53,444 nucleotides of DNA. It comes from Massilia glaciei (lineage in GTDB: Bacteria; Pseudomonadota; Gammaproteobacteria; Burkholderiales; Burkholderiaceae_D). The DNA is taken from positions 1 through 53,444 of the forward strand of contig NZ_PXWF02000223.1 in assembly GCF_003011895.2 (NCBI RefSeq). Reading direction: 5' to 3'. The notes under the pieces are model-generated. The model worked only from the letters and a program-made list of their open reading frames with translations. It was not told where the DNA came from and did not search any database. A program made the position numbers and the translations under genes. Of this stretch, positions 15,521 through 24,843 are shown piece after piece. How positions within the stretch are numbered: position 1 is the stretch's first letter; every line of letters begins with the position of its first letter.

Positions 15521-15524
15521 CACC

Positions 15525-16748
15525 ATGCAAACCAATCTGGCTGATTTCATCAAGGGCACGCGGGACGGCGACGAGGCCGAATCTATCCTGCGCGCCTGCG
15601 TCCACTGCGGCTTTTGCACGGCGACCTGCCCGACCTACCAACTGCTCGGCGACGAACTCGACGGCCCGCGCGGGCGCATCTACCTGATCAAGCAGATGCT
15701 CGAAGGCGCGCCGGTCACCCAAAAAACGCAGACCCACCTGGACCGCTGCCTGAGCTGCCGCAGTTGCGAGACGACTTGCCCATCGGGCGTCAAATACGGG
15801 CGGCTGGCCGACATCGGGCGCAGGGTGCTCGAGCAGCGCGTGCCACGCCCGCTGGCCGAACGCGTCAAAAGGATGGTGCTCAAAGAGGCGCTGCCCCGCA
15901 AGTGGTTGTTCACGCCAGCGTTCAAGGCGGGCCAGCTGTTCCGGCCGCTCCTGTCGAAGTCGCTGCAAGACAAACTCGTGCGCACACCGGCGGCCGGGGC
16001 CTGGCCCGCGCGCATTCACGCGCGCAAGATGCTCGTGCTCGACGGCTGCGTGCAGCCCGCGATGGGCCCCAACATCAACGCCGCCGCCGCGCGCGTGCTC
16101 GACGCCTTCGGGGTACAGCTCGTGGTCGCGCCAAAGGCGGGCTGCTGCGGCGCGCTGCGCTACCACCTCAACGACCAGGAGCGCGGGCTCGACGACATGC
16201 GCCGCAACATCGACGCGTGGTGGCCGCTGGTGGAGCAGGTCGAAGCGATCGTCATGACAGCGTCGGGGTGCGGCGCCACCGTCAGGGACTACGGGCATCT
16301 GCTCGCGCACGACAGCGCCTACGCCGACAAGGCGCGGCGCATCTCCGAACTCACGCGCGACCTCAGCGAAGTGATGCCGCAGTTCGAGGCGGCGCTGGCG
16401 CAAAAGCTGCACGGGAAAATCAGCGAGCGCGTGGCCTGGCATCCGCCATGCACCCTGCAGCACGGGCAGCAGGTGCGGGGCAAGGTCGAAGGGCTGCTGC
16501 GCGCGGCCGGTGTCGACGTGCGGCTGTGCGCCGACAGCCACCTGTGCTGCGGCTCGGCCGGCACCTATTCGGTGCTGCAGCCGGCGCTCGCCACCGAACT
16601 GCGCGACCGCAAGCTCGCCGATTTAAAGGCCACCGGCGCCGCGCTGATCGTCTCGGCCAACATCGGCTGCATCGCGCACCTGCAGTCGGGCACCGACACG
16701 CCGGTCAGCCACTGGATCGAACTGGTCGACCGCGCGCTCGCGGTCTAA
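15525..16748 (+). CDS. glcF: Glycolate oxidase iron-sulfur subunit GlcF
   Basis: 407 residues from ATG at 15525, five bases after glcE. Two 4Fe-4S cluster motifs are visible, CVHCGFCTATCP (about residues 25-36) and CLSCRSCETTCPSG (about 78-91). Two CCG domains follow (KAGCCGALRYH and DSHLCCGSAGTYS), which bind a further metal centre or heme-like partner in this family. It passes electrons from GlcD/GlcE to the quinone pool. Its stop overlaps the convergent desaturase stop by 4 bases. Confidence 0.95.
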   Translation: MQTNLADFIKGTRDGDEAESILRACVHCGFCTATCPTYQLLGDELDGPRGRIYLIKQMLEGAPVTQKTQTHLDRCLSCRSCETTCPSGVKYGRLADIGRRVLEQRVPRPLAERVKRMVLKEALPRKWLFTPAFKAGQLFRPLLSKSLQDKLVRTPAAGAWPARIHARKMLVLDGCVQPAMGPNINAAAARVLDAFGVQLVVAPKAGCCGALRYHLNDQERGLDDMRRNIDAWWPLVEQVEAIVMTASGCGATVRDYGHLLAHDSAYADKARRISELTRDLSEVMPQFEAALAQKLHGKISERVAWHPPCTLQHGQQVRGKVEGLLRAAGVDVRLCADSHLCCGSAGTYSVLQPALATELRDRKLADLKATGAALIVSANIGCIAHLQSGTDTPVSHWIELVDRALAV

Positions 16749-17569
16749 TACACGGCGACAGGATGGTAGCTGCGCTCGGCAAAATACGGGTCGAGGCGGC
16801 CCGCCAGCGTCGGCAGGTTAAAGCTCGGCACCTGTGGATACAGATGGTGCTCCAGATGGTAGGACAGGTTGCAAAGCAAGGCCGGCACCAACTTGCCGCG
16901 CAGGGTGCGCGCTTGTCCCAGCACCGCATCGGTTGGCTTGTAGTGCGGCAGCCAGGCCGTCGTGAGCGGGTAGAGAAAGCTGCCGCCCCAGATCAATCCG
17001 AAATAGGCGAGGGGCGCGCCGCTCCATTGCAGCAGCGCGACGGCCGCCGCAATCAGCGCCAGTGCCGCGCCCAATTCCGCCATCATCCAGCGCCGCTCGC
17101 GCGCATGTTTGGTGGTGCGGATGGCTTCGAGCCATAGTCGCGGCAAGTAGAACGGCCCGGCCAGCAGGGCCTCGCCCAGTGTCATGCGCGCCGGCGCCCC
17201 TTCGAAATCGTCGTCGTCGAGGCAGTGGCTGTGGTGATGCAGGTGCGTATGCCGGAACGCGTGGCCGCTTTCGATCAGCACCAGGCTCATTCCAAACAAA
17301 ATCCAATCGGCGTGGCGCCGGTTCACGCCTGCGGCGCCGTGCACGACGTCGTGCGTGAACGTCACCGACACCAGAAAGTGCGCGATCATAATCGGCGGCA
17401 GCAGCAGATACCAGTCCAGCGTAAAGGCGCCTGCAAACGCGGCCAGGGTCATCAGCGGCAGCATCGGCCACAGCGTGCGCTGGAACGTGGTGGCGAGCAG
17501 CAGGTCGTGGCCAAGCGCCTTCAGGTTTGGCAGGCCGGCGTTGCGCCGGTTCGCGGCAGTGGTAAGCAT
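16745..17569 (-). CDS. Membrane fatty acid desaturase / hydroxylase
   Basis: 274 residues with four or more membrane spans and the three His boxes of the membrane di-iron desaturase/hydroxylase superfamily: HDVVH, HTHLHHHSH and YHLEHHLYP. The diiron centre inserts a double bond or hydroxyl into a lipid chain or carotenoid-like substrate. The spacing and the HLEHHLYP box fit acyl desaturases best; substrate cannot be read from sequence. The gene lies 12 bp after a small membrane protein gene and is probably co-transcribed with it. Confidence 0.85.
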   Translation of the reverse strand: MLTTAANRRNAGLPNLKALGHDLLLATTFQRTLWPMLPLMTLAAFAGAFTLDWYLLLPPIMIAHFLVSVTFTHDVVHGAAGVNRRHADWILFGMSLVLIESGHAFRHTHLHHHSHCLDDDDFEGAPARMTLGEALLAGPFYLPRLWLEAIRTTKHARERRWMMAELGAALALIAAAVALLQWSGAPLAYFGLIWGGSFLYPLTTAWLPHYKPTDAVLGQARTLRGKLVPALLCNLSYHLEHHLYPQVPSFNLPTLAGRLDPYFAERSYHPVAVY

Positions 17570-17581
17570 CGCAATCTCCGG

Positions 17582-18130
17582 TTATTTGTAGTTGACGACC
17601 AGGTTGGCGATCGACAGCAGGAAGTAGGCGGTGACGATCAATTCGGCGAAGTCGGAGGTGCGGCCACCCACGCCCCAACGTTTGAAGGCGTAGACGATGG
17701 CGTTGTACAGGTGCTCGATGATCGAGACAGGCAAGCGAAGGATCGAATAGAACGCCGTCGGGATGGTCATCCAAAGCAGGGGGTGCGCCCAGACCAACAT
17801 GCCGGCGACGACGACCATGGCGATCCGATAACCGCTCAGCAAAAAGTCGTTGCGGGCGCTCATGCCGATGTCACGGATGCCGAACCCCAGCATCGGCGTC
17901 GACAGACCTTTCCCCTTCATCTTGGGCACGCCGAACAGCACGAGCGACAAGGCGCCGTGGCCAAGCAGCAAGGCGAAGTCGAAGGGCAGGGCGCGCCAGA
18001 AGTTGGTGCCCATCAGAAGCTGCACGACGGGTGAGATGAGCAGCGCCCAGGCGAGTATGCGGTTCAAGCGCATCCAGGCCATCCGCGATGGAAACAGCGA
18101 TACGGACAATGTGTGAATCAGTGTGCTCAT
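17582..18130 (-). CDS. Multi-pass membrane protein, unknown
   Basis: 182 residues with about four hydrophobic spans (ILAWALLISPVVQLLM, FALLLGHGALSLVLF, IAMVVVAGMLVWAHPLLW and ELIVTAYFLLSIANLVV). Not recognised. It is the first gene of a two-gene unit with the desaturase, so a partner role in lipid modification is possible. The ATG follows GGAGGAAGCC, a good ribosome site. The upstream 170 bp up to the divergent kinase gene must hold both promoters. Confidence 0.7.
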   Translation of the reverse strand: MSTLIHTLSVSLFPSRMAWMRLNRILAWALLISPVVQLLMGTNFWRALPFDFALLLGHGALSLVLFGVPKMKGKGLSTPMLGFGIRDIGMSARNDFLLSGYRIAMVVVAGMLVWAHPLLWMTIPTAFYSILRLPVSIIEHLYNAIVYAFKRWGVGGRTSDFAELIVTAYFLLSIANLVVNYK

Positions 18131-18300
18131 GGCTTCCTCCGGCGATTGTGTTTTACGTTTACATACGCAATCGCCATGCCACTTGCAGGCCCTTTCTAAG
18201 GGCTTGTTTTGATTGGCTTTTTCGTTTTAGCCTCCCCGCTGGCTGTAAGCTTCCTATATAGTTGAGCCGGTTTGACTATCAACGCGATGGACACCTCCCC

Positions 18301-20160
18301 ATGGACCTGTACGGCCTCTACTATTTTTCGCTCGCCCTCCAGGGGGTGATCAGCTTCCTGCTCGCGGCATGGCTGTGGGTCAAGGCCGGCCAGCAGACGG
18401 GCATGCGGCCGCTCGCGCTGTTTTGCATGGGCATCGGCCTGTGGGGCACCGGCCAGCTCGCGATCAACCTCGGCGACGACCAGGTGGCGCAGTTCGGCAA
18501 AATGCTGGTCAACACCGGGCCACTGAACACGGTATTTTTTCTGCATTTCGTGCTGAGCTTTTTGGGCCGCCTGCACAAGGGCCGCCTGCTCGCCTGGTAT
18601 GCGGCGGCGGTGTCGCTGGTGCTGGCGATCTGGATCTGGGACATGGGGCAGCTCCAGCCCTGGCTCGGCTTCGCGCGCTATTACGTGTTCCCCACATGGG
18701 GCTGGGTGCCCGGCATCTTCGTCACCTTCACAAGCACCTGGGCGTATGTTCTGCTGCTGCTGGCGTGGCCGGCAGCGGGGCCCAAAAAGCGCGGCCAGAT
18801 CGTGGCCTTGTGCCTGGCAGGCATCTGGGGCTCGGTGGCGACACTGATGTTCCTGAACGCCTCGTTCGGGATTCCGATTTTTCCGTACAGCGTGATCCTG
18901 CTGCCGTTCTACGCCGCGCTGCTGGTGTTCGGCATCCTGCGCTACGACCTGATGGCGGTCAACCTGTGGGCCAACCGCTTCCTCGCGTGGCTGGCGCTAA
19001 GCGTGGCGACGGTGGCCATCGCCGCGCTGTGTATCAGCCTGGTGGCGCAGACCGGTTTTGCGCCTTTCGCGGCGCTGCCCTTGTGGCAGCTCTGGCTGCT
19101 GGGGACCATGATGCTGGGCGCCACGCTGGTGCTCGAAGGGCCGACCCGGCGCGCGATGGAAAAGCTGATTTTCCCGGGCGCCCATCTGGAGGCGGGCGTG
19201 CTCGCGGAGTGGCGCGAACGGCTCGAGGCGGCCGGCAACTGGCAGACGCTCGAAACCGTCGCCGCCGACACGCTCGGCGCCCACCTGCGCCAGCCGATGA
19301 GCGTCGTGCTGGCCGCGACCGCGCCCGCGCCCGGTGGCGGTCCCTGCGTGCATTGCTACCTCAAGCTCGAAGCCGGCCAGCCCTTGCCTAACTGGCGCAG
19401 CGATTTGATCGGGTGGGAGGGCGCCACCCCGACCGTGCAGCGGGTCGGCGAGGTGTTTGGCGCCCTGCTGGCGGCGGCGGCCGCGCGGCTCGACCAGCTG
19501 CTGCGTTACGCCGAACAGGAAAAGCGCAGCCTGCAGCAGGCCCACCTGCTCGAGCTGGGCGGGCTGTCGGCGACGGTGGCGCACGAGTTGCGCAACCCGC
19601 TCAACATAATCAGCATGGCGGCCGTGTCGTGCCCGCCCGAGACGCGCGCCGAGATCCGCACCCAGATCGAACGGGCCGACCACCTGATCCAGGATTTGCT
19701 CAGTTACTCGGGCGAAGTGCGCCTCAACCGCCAACCGGTCAACGTGGCCGAACTGGCGCGCTCGGTCGCCGCCGCGCATCCCGGGGCGAACATCGAGATC
19801 GCCATCGACGCGGGCTTGAATGCCCACATCGACCGCATGCGCGGCGAACAAATTCTGGGCAACCTGCTTAACAATGCGATCGCCATGTTGCGCGGCCGTC
19901 CCGACCCGCGCGTGCGGATCGAGGCCGCATCGGCGCCCGGCCAGCGGATCGCGCTGCGCGTGTGCGACAACGGTCCGGGTGTGGCGGCCGACCTTGCGGG
20001 CGAGCTGTTCCAGCCATTTAAAACGCGGCGACCGGGCGGCACCGGACTTGGCCTGGCGATCGTGCGCCGCCTGACCGAGGCGCACGGCGGCAGCGTCGAG
20101 CTGGTCACGCGGGTCGGCTGGAACTGCTGCTTCGAACTCCACTTACCGGACACCCCATGA
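18301..20160 (+). CDS. Sensor histidine kinase with 7TM-type N-terminus
   Basis: 619 residues from ATG at 18301 (MDLYGLYYFSLALQG). About seven membrane helices (residues 1-270) form the sensor. A GAF-like region and a coiled coil follow, then the H-box VAHELRNPLNIISM, N-box EQILGNLLNNAIAML, G1 DNGPGV and the F/G2 region FKTRRPGGTGLGLAI. All catalytic boxes are intact. The stop overlaps the start of the response regulator as ATGA, so the two form one two-component system. The layout resembles PrsK-like kinases of Burkholderiales, but the signal is unknown. Confidence 0.9.
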   Translation: MDLYGLYYFSLALQGVISFLLAAWLWVKAGQQTGMRPLALFCMGIGLWGTGQLAINLGDDQVAQFGKMLVNTGPLNTVFFLHFVLSFLGRLHKGRLLAWYAAAVSLVLAIWIWDMGQLQPWLGFARYYVFPTWGWVPGIFVTFTSTWAYVLLLLAWPAAGPKKRGQIVALCLAGIWGSVATLMFLNASFGIPIFPYSVILLPFYAALLVFGILRYDLMAVNLWANRFLAWLALSVATVAIAALCISLVAQTGFAPFAALPLWQLWLLGTMMLGATLVLEGPTRRAMEKLIFPGAHLEAGVLAEWRERLEAAGNWQTLETVAADTLGAHLRQPMSVVLAATAPAPGGGPCVHCYLKLEAGQPLPNWRSDLIGWEGATPTVQRVGEVFGALLAAAAARLDQLLRYAEQEKRSLQQAHLLELGGLSATVAHELRNPLNIISMAAVSCPPETRAEIRTQIERADHLIQDLLSYSGEVRLNRQPVNVAELARSVAAAHPGANIEIAIDAGLNAHIDRMRGEQILGNLLNNAIAMLRGRPDPRVRIEAASAPGQRIALRVCDNGPGVAADLAGELFQPFKTRRPGGTGLGLAIVRRLTEAHGGSVELVTRVGWNCCFELHLPDTP

Positions 20161-21500
20161 CCATGCAACGCATCCTGCTTGTCGACGACGAACCGGCCTT
20201 CCAACGCCTGTGTGGCGCGTGGCTCTCTAGCCTCGGCTACCAGGTCATGATGGCGGCCACGGCCGAGCAAGTGCACGCGCTGACGGCGCAGCACAGCTTC
20301 GACCTGGTGCTGCTCGATCTGGCCCTGCCGCCGTCGTTCACGCCGGAGGAGGGCCTGGCGCTGCTGCCTGGCCTTGCGCCGGCGCCGGTGGTGGTCATGA
20401 CCGGCCACGCCGACCGCGAACTGGCCCTGCGCGCGATCGGCCTGGGGGCGTGGGACTTTTTGCCCAAGCCGCTGGACCCGGACCTGTTGCGCGTGGTGGT
20501 CGAGCGCGCGCTGACCAAGCGCCGCCTCGAGCACGAACTGGCGCAGTGGCGCGCGCGCGGACTGCAGGACGACAGCACCATGGGCCTGATCGGCGCCAGC
20601 GCCGACCTGGGCGAACTGCGCTCCCTGATCCGGCGCATCGCGCCGACCGATGTGCCGGTCATGATCACCGGACCCAGCGGCACCGGCAAGGAGCTCGTCG
20701 CGCGCGCCCTTCACGGGCATGGCAAACGCGCCGGCAAGCCGTTCGTGGCGGTCCATTGCGGCGCCATTCCGGGCGAGCTGTTCGAGAGCGAGTTGTTCGG
20801 CCATTGCAAGGGCAGTTTCACGGGCGCGGACCGCGACCGCATCGGCCTGATCGCCGCCGCTGACGGCGGCACCTTGTTCTTGGACGAGGTCGGGGAGATG
20901 CCGCTGGCGATGCAGGTCAAGCTGCTGCGCTTTTTACAGTCGAGCAGTTTCTTTGCGATCGGGGGGCGCGCCGAACAGCGCGTCGACGTGCGCATCGTCG
21001 CCGCCACCAACCGCGACCTGGCCGCGATGATCGACGAGAAGACGTTCCGCGACGACCTGTTCTACCGTCTCAAGGGGATCGGCTTGCGGACCACGGCGCT
21101 GGCCGAGCGGGCCGAGGATGTGGCGCCGATCGCGCAGGCCATCGCCGCCGCTGCGGACGGTGCCAAGCGGCTCGCGGCGCCGGCGCTCGAATGGGTCGGC
21201 GCGCGCGCGTGGCCGGGCAATGTGCGGCAGTTGCAGCATTGTGTGCAAACGGCGGCCGCGTTGGCGGGCAAGCAAAGCGAGATTACGGTCGACGATCTGG
21301 CGCTCGCCTGCGGCGAGGTGGCGGCGCCCGCGCAGCAGGCCGAGGCCGGGCCGCTCGAGGCCCAGCTGGCGGTGTTGGAGAAGCGCTTGATCGTGGCCGC
21401 GCTCGAGGAGAGCCGGCACAACCACACGCACGCGGCCAGGCAGCTTGGGATCTCGCGTGTCGGGCTGCTCAACAAGATGCGGCGGCACGGCTTGCGTTAG
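20157..21500 (+). CDS. NtrC-family sigma54-dependent response regulator
   Basis: 447 residues. Receiver domain with acidic pocket DDE (start ILLVDDEPAF), phospho-Asp in LVLLDLALP and Lys in LPKPLD. AAA+ domain with Walker A GPSGTGKE, the sigma54-contact loop as GSFTGA (Ser instead of the commoner Ala), Walker B GGTLFLDEVGEMP, and sensor regions. C-terminal Fis-type HTH: HNHTHAARQLGISRVGLLNKMRR. Expected to activate RpoN promoters when phosphorylated by the kinase encoded just upstream. No enhancer or -24/-12 sites were identified in the window. Confidence 0.94.
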   Translation: MTMQRILLVDDEPAFQRLCGAWLSSLGYQVMMAATAEQVHALTAQHSFDLVLLDLALPPSFTPEEGLALLPGLAPAPVVVMTGHADRELALRAIGLGAWDFLPKPLDPDLLRVVVERALTKRRLEHELAQWRARGLQDDSTMGLIGASADLGELRSLIRRIAPTDVPVMITGPSGTGKELVARALHGHGKRAGKPFVAVHCGAIPGELFESELFGHCKGSFTGADRDRIGLIAAADGGTLFLDEVGEMPLAMQVKLLRFLQSSSFFAIGGRAEQRVDVRIVAATNRDLAAMIDEKTFRDDLFYRLKGIGLRTTALAERAEDVAPIAQAIAAAADGAKRLAAPALEWVGARAWPGNVRQLQHCVQTAAALAGKQSEITVDDLALACGEVAAPAQQAEAGPLEAQLAVLEKRLIVAALEESRHNHTHAARQLGISRVGLLNKMRRHGLR

Positions 21501-21505
21501 CGCCG

Positions 21506-21584
21506 TCGTCCTCGCGGATGCGGGGACCTATAGATCGGTGGCTCAGAGCAACTGTTCTATGGGTCCCCGCATCCGCGAGGACGA
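21506..21584. terminator. Long inverted repeat after the two-component operon
   Basis: Arms 21506-21529 and 21561-21584 pair over 24 bases with one mismatch (CGTCCTCGCGGATGCGGGGA and complement), separated by a 31-base loop. The arms resemble the dispersed CATCCCCGCGAAGGCGGGGAC-type element that recurs at 32697-32886. It can act as a bidirectional transcription end; no strong T tract follows. Confidence 0.7.
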
Positions 21585-21707
21585 TGTGGGGGTGTTTTTA
21601 CGACGCGATTTCTGACGCAATTTGGTTATTGATATGGCCCGGGATTACTTCGGGCAGGCCCTTCGCACGGGATCTGTTCGATCGACCGTGCGGGAGCCTG
21701 GAACGCT

Positions 21708-21911
21708 TTACGCGTCGGGTGCGGCTTTTTGCGCGGGCGTCATGCGCTTGGCGCTGACCACGACCGTCATCATCTCAGTGTCGATAACTTCGACGGCTGG
21801 CGCCGCGACCGGTGCGCGTGCCGGCGCTGAAGGCGATGCCGCAATCGCCGTCACGGCGGTCAGTGCAAGGGCGACGATGAAAACCAGTTCCATGTTTTTG
21901 AGGATGTTCAT
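21708..21911 (-). CDS. Small exported peptide, unknown
   Basis: 67 residues from ATG at 21911 with AAAGGAC upstream. A hydrophobic segment MELVFIVALALTAVTAIAAS looks like a signal peptide or membrane anchor. An Ala/Pro-rich linker and the tail IDTEMMTVVVSAKRM follow. The clear ribosome site, the good signal-like segment and isolation between two other units support a real gene. No family recognised. The upstream 140 bp are unusually AT-rich for this chromosome. Confidence 0.55.
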   Translation of the reverse strand: MNILKNMELVFIVALALTAVTAIAASPSAPARAPVAAPAVEVIDTEMMTVVVSAKRMTPAQKAAPDA

Positions 21912-22055
21912 TTTGTGTCCTTTTGATTAGTGTGGACACAGTATGAATCCCCGCGACATATAACTCCAATTCAATGTTTAGATGCTACCCATTCACAAAT
22001 CGAATGTTTTGAGCGAAATGTTTTATGGCTGATATCGATTGCGTGAATAATGTTT

Positions 22056-22544
22056 TTATTCAGCGAGTAGTTTTTTTATATCGTCCATCATCTTCTCGGG
22101 CTCGGTCAACGGCGCATAACGCTTGTACACGCTGCCATCCTTGCGCACCAAAAACTTGGTGAAATTCCACTTGATCGCCTCGAAGCCGAGCAGGCCCGGC
22201 GCCTCCTTCTTGAGCGCGGCGAACAGCGGATGGGTGGCGTTGCCGTTGACATCGATCTTCGAGAACAGGGGGAAGGTGACGCCGAAGTTTTTCTCGCAAA
22301 ACGCGCCGATCTCGGCCTCGCTGCCCGGCTCCTGCCCCTTGAACTGGTTGCACGGGAAGCCGAGCACCACCACGCCCTTGTCCTTGAACTGCTCGTAGAC
22401 CTTTTCGAGCCCCTTGTACTGGGGCGTGAAGCCGCAGGCGCTGGCCGTGTTCACGATCAGCAGGACCTTGCCCTTGTACTGGGACAGGTCCACCTCGTCG
22501 CCGCTGATGCCGGTCGCCTGGAAATCGAAGATGTTGGCGCTCAT
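22056..22544 (-). CDS. Glutathione peroxidase family protein
   Basis: 162 residues. Thioredoxin-fold peroxidase using Cys in place of selenocysteine: NTASACGFTPQYKGLE (peroxidatic Cys), FPCNQFKGQEPGS and WNFTKFLVRKDG with the catalytic Gln and Trp. Reduces lipid or hydrogen peroxides, probably with thioredoxin. The ATG overlaps the pilU stop as TAATG, so it is translated with pilU although functionally unrelated. A longer upstream frame is only an extension into pilU. Confidence 0.94.
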   Translation of the reverse strand: MSANIFDFQATGISGDEVDLSQYKGKVLLIVNTASACGFTPQYKGLEKVYEQFKDKGVVVLGFPCNQFKGQEPGSEAEIGAFCEKNFGVTFPLFSKIDVNGNATHPLFAALKKEAPGLLGFEAIKWNFTKFLVRKDGSVYKRYAPLTEPEKMMDDIKKLLAE

Positions 22545-23680
22545 TACACGATCCCCAGATGGTGGGTGCCCGACGACAGGTCGCGGCCTACCGACTCCTT
22601 GCCCTTCAACTTGATCTGCAGGCGCAGGTCGTTGACCGAGTCGGCGTTGCGCAGCGCGTCCTCGTAGCTGATTTTGTCGGCCTCGTGCAGGTCGAACAGC
22701 GCCTGGTCGAAGGTCTGCATGCCCAGTTCGCGCGACTTCTTCATGATCTCCTTGATCTCGTGCACCTGGCCCTTGAAAATCAGGTCCGAGATCAGCGGCG
22801 AATTGAGCATGATCTCGATCGCCACGCAGCGGCCCTTGACCTCCTTGCGCGGAATCAGTCGCTGCGAGATCAGGCCGCGCAGGTTGAGCGACAAGTCCAT
22901 CAGCAGTTGCTGGCGGCGCTCCTCGGGGAAGAAGTTGATGATCCGGTCGAGCGCCTGGTTCGAGCTGTTCGCGTGCAGCGTGGCCAGGCACAGGTGGCCG
23001 GTCTCGGCGAACGCGATCGCGTGCTCCATCGTTTCGCGGTCGCGGATCTCGCCGATCTGGATCACGTCGGGCGCCTGCCGCAGCGAATTTTTAAGCGCCG
23101 CCTCGAACGATTCGGTGTCGACCCCGACCTCGCGCTGCGTGATCACGCAGTTGCGGTGCGGGTGCACGTATTCGACCGGGTCCTCGATCGTGATGATGTG
23201 GCCGTAGCTGTTCTCGTTGCGGTACCCGACCATCGCCGCCAGCGTCGTCGATTTGCCCGAACCGGTCGCGCCCACCATGATGACCAGGCCGCGCTTGGAC
23301 ATGACCACCTCCGACAGCACCGGCGGCAGGTCGAGGTCCTCGAGCCGCGGGATGGTGGTGGTGATGACACGCAGCACCATGCCCACGCAGCTCATCTGCA
23401 CAAAGGCCGAGACGCGGAAGCGCCCGAGGTCGCCGGGGCTGATCGCGAAGTTCGACTCCTTGGTCAGCTCGAAACCGGCGGTCTGCTTGTCGTTCATGAT
23501 CGAACGGGCCAGATCGGCGGTGTGCACCGACGTCAGCGGCTGGCTCGACACGGGCGTCATTTTGCCGTCGATCTTGATGGCGGGCGGAAAGCCGGCCGTG
23601 ATGAACAGGTCGGAGCCGCCCTTGCTGGTCATCAGGCGCAGCAGGTCGAACATGAATTTTGATGCCTGGTCGCGTTCCAT
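22544..23680 (-). CDS. pilU: Type IV pilus retraction ATPase PilU
   Basis: 378 residues. PilT-family hexameric ATPase: Walker A GATGSGKSTT, the Asp box [12 protein letters not shown], Walker B IQIGEIRDRETM and the His-box TLHANSSNQALD. It lacks the PilT AIRNLIRE motif and instead has SPLISDLIFKGQVHEIKEIM, as in PilU. PilU works with PilT on pilus depolymerisation and does not usually retract alone. It lies 20 bp after pilT. Confidence 0.95.
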   Translation of the reverse strand: MERDQASKFMFDLLRLMTSKGGSDLFITAGFPPAIKIDGKMTPVSSQPLTSVHTADLARSIMNDKQTAGFELTKESNFAISPGDLGRFRVSAFVQMSCVGMVLRVITTTIPRLEDLDLPPVLSEVVMSKRGLVIMVGATGSGKSTTLAAMVGYRNENSYGHIITIEDPVEYVHPHRNCVITQREVGVDTESFEAALKNSLRQAPDVIQIGEIRDRETMEHAIAFAETGHLCLATLHANSSNQALDRIINFFPEERRQQLLMDLSLNLRGLISQRLIPRKEVKGRCVAIEIMLNSPLISDLIFKGQVHEIKEIMKKSRELGMQTFDQALFDLHEADKISYEDALRNADSVNDLRLQIKLKGKESVGRDLSSGTHHLGIV

Positions 23681-23700
23681 TGTTTATCCTTGGATGCAGG

Positions 23701-24744
23701 TTAGCCGGGGAAGTTGTCCGGGATTTTAGCCGCATGTCGCGCCGCGCTGGGGGAAATAACGTTGCGGCGCACCAGGTCCGTCAGATTTTGGTCCAGGGTC
23801 TGCATGCCGACGTTGCTGCCGGTCTGGATCGCCGAGTACATCTGGGCGATCTTCGCTTCGCGGATCAGGTTGCGGATCGCCGGCGTGCCGATCATGATCT
23901 CGTGCGCGGCCACGCGGCCGCTGCCGTCCTTGGTCTTGAGCAGGGTTTGCGAAACCACCGCCTGCAGCGACTCGGACAGCATCGCCCGCACCATCTCTTT
24001 TTCGTCCGCCGGGAACACGTCGACGATACGGTCGATCGTCTTCGCCGCCGACGAGGTGTGCAGCGTGCCGAACACGAGGTGGCCCGTCTCCGCCGCCGAC
24101 AGCGCCAGCCGGATCGTCTCGAGGTCGCGCAACTCGCCGACCAGGATGCAGTCCGGGTCTTCGCGCAGCGCCGAGCGCAGCGCGTTGTTGAACGAGAGCG
24201 TGTGCGGCCCGACCTCGCGCTGGTTGATCAGGCACTTCTTGGAGTCGTGCACGAATTCGATCGGGTCTTCGATCGTCAAAATGTGGCCGTATTCGTTCTC
24301 GTTGAGGTGGTTCACCATCGCCGCCAGCGTGGTCGACTTGCCCGAACCGGTCGGACCCGTGACCAGCACCAGGCCGCGCGGACGCATCGCCAGGTCGCCG
24401 AAGATCTTGGGCGCCTTCAAGTCCTCGAGGCTCAGGATCTTCGACGGAATGGTCCGCAGCACGGCGGCGGCGCCCCGCTCCTGGTTGAAGGCGTTGACGC
24501 GGAAGCGCGCCAGGCCCGGAATCGCGAACGAAAAGTCGCACTCGAGCACTTCCTCGTAGGCCTTGCGCTGGCCGTCGTTCATGATGTCATAGATCATCCC
24601 GTGCACGTCCTTGTGCTCGAGCGGCGGCAGGTTGATGCGGCGCACGTCGCCATGCACCCGGATCATCGGCGGCAGGCCGGACGACAGGTGCAAGTCCGAC
24701 GCTTTGTTCTTTACCGAGAATGCGAGTAATTCCGAGATGTCCAT
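23701..24744 (-). CDS. pilT: Type IV pilus twitching motility ATPase PilT
   Basis: 347 residues. Walker A GPTGSGKSTT, Asp box ILTIEDPIEFVH, Walker B LVGELRDLETI, His box GTLHTSSAAKTIDR and the PilT-specific AIRNLIREAKIAQM. All catalytic residues are present. First gene of pilT-pilU-gpx; divergent from yggS with about 100 bp between starts. Drives pilus retraction for twitching and DNA uptake. Confidence 0.97.
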   Translation of the reverse strand: MDISELLAFSVKNKASDLHLSSGLPPMIRVHGDVRRINLPPLEHKDVHGMIYDIMNDGQRKAYEEVLECDFSFAIPGLARFRVNAFNQERGAAAVLRTIPSKILSLEDLKAPKIFGDLAMRPRGLVLVTGPTGSGKSTTLAAMVNHLNENEYGHILTIEDPIEFVHDSKKCLINQREVGPHTLSFNNALRSALREDPDCILVGELRDLETIRLALSAAETGHLVFGTLHTSSAAKTIDRIVDVFPADEKEMVRAMLSESLQAVVSQTLLKTKDGSGRVAAHEIMIGTPAIRNLIREAKIAQMYSAIQTGSNVGMQTLDQNLTDLVRRNVISPSAARHAAKIPDNFPG

Positions 24745-24843
24745 TTATAATCCTTGTGCCGTGTTTGTGCCGTGTATGGGGGGCACGCCCCGTGTGCGCT
24801 CGCGCATCGATCGAAGTGCTTTAATTGCCCGCTGAAAATGATT

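Noticed and set aside
15614-17137. A 507-codon plus-strand frame across glcF
   Set aside because: Out-of-frame reading of glcF, which has both 4Fe-4S motifs in its own frame.
24611-24835. Short plus-strand frame upstream of yggS
   Set aside because: Mostly antisense to pilT and without homology-like features.
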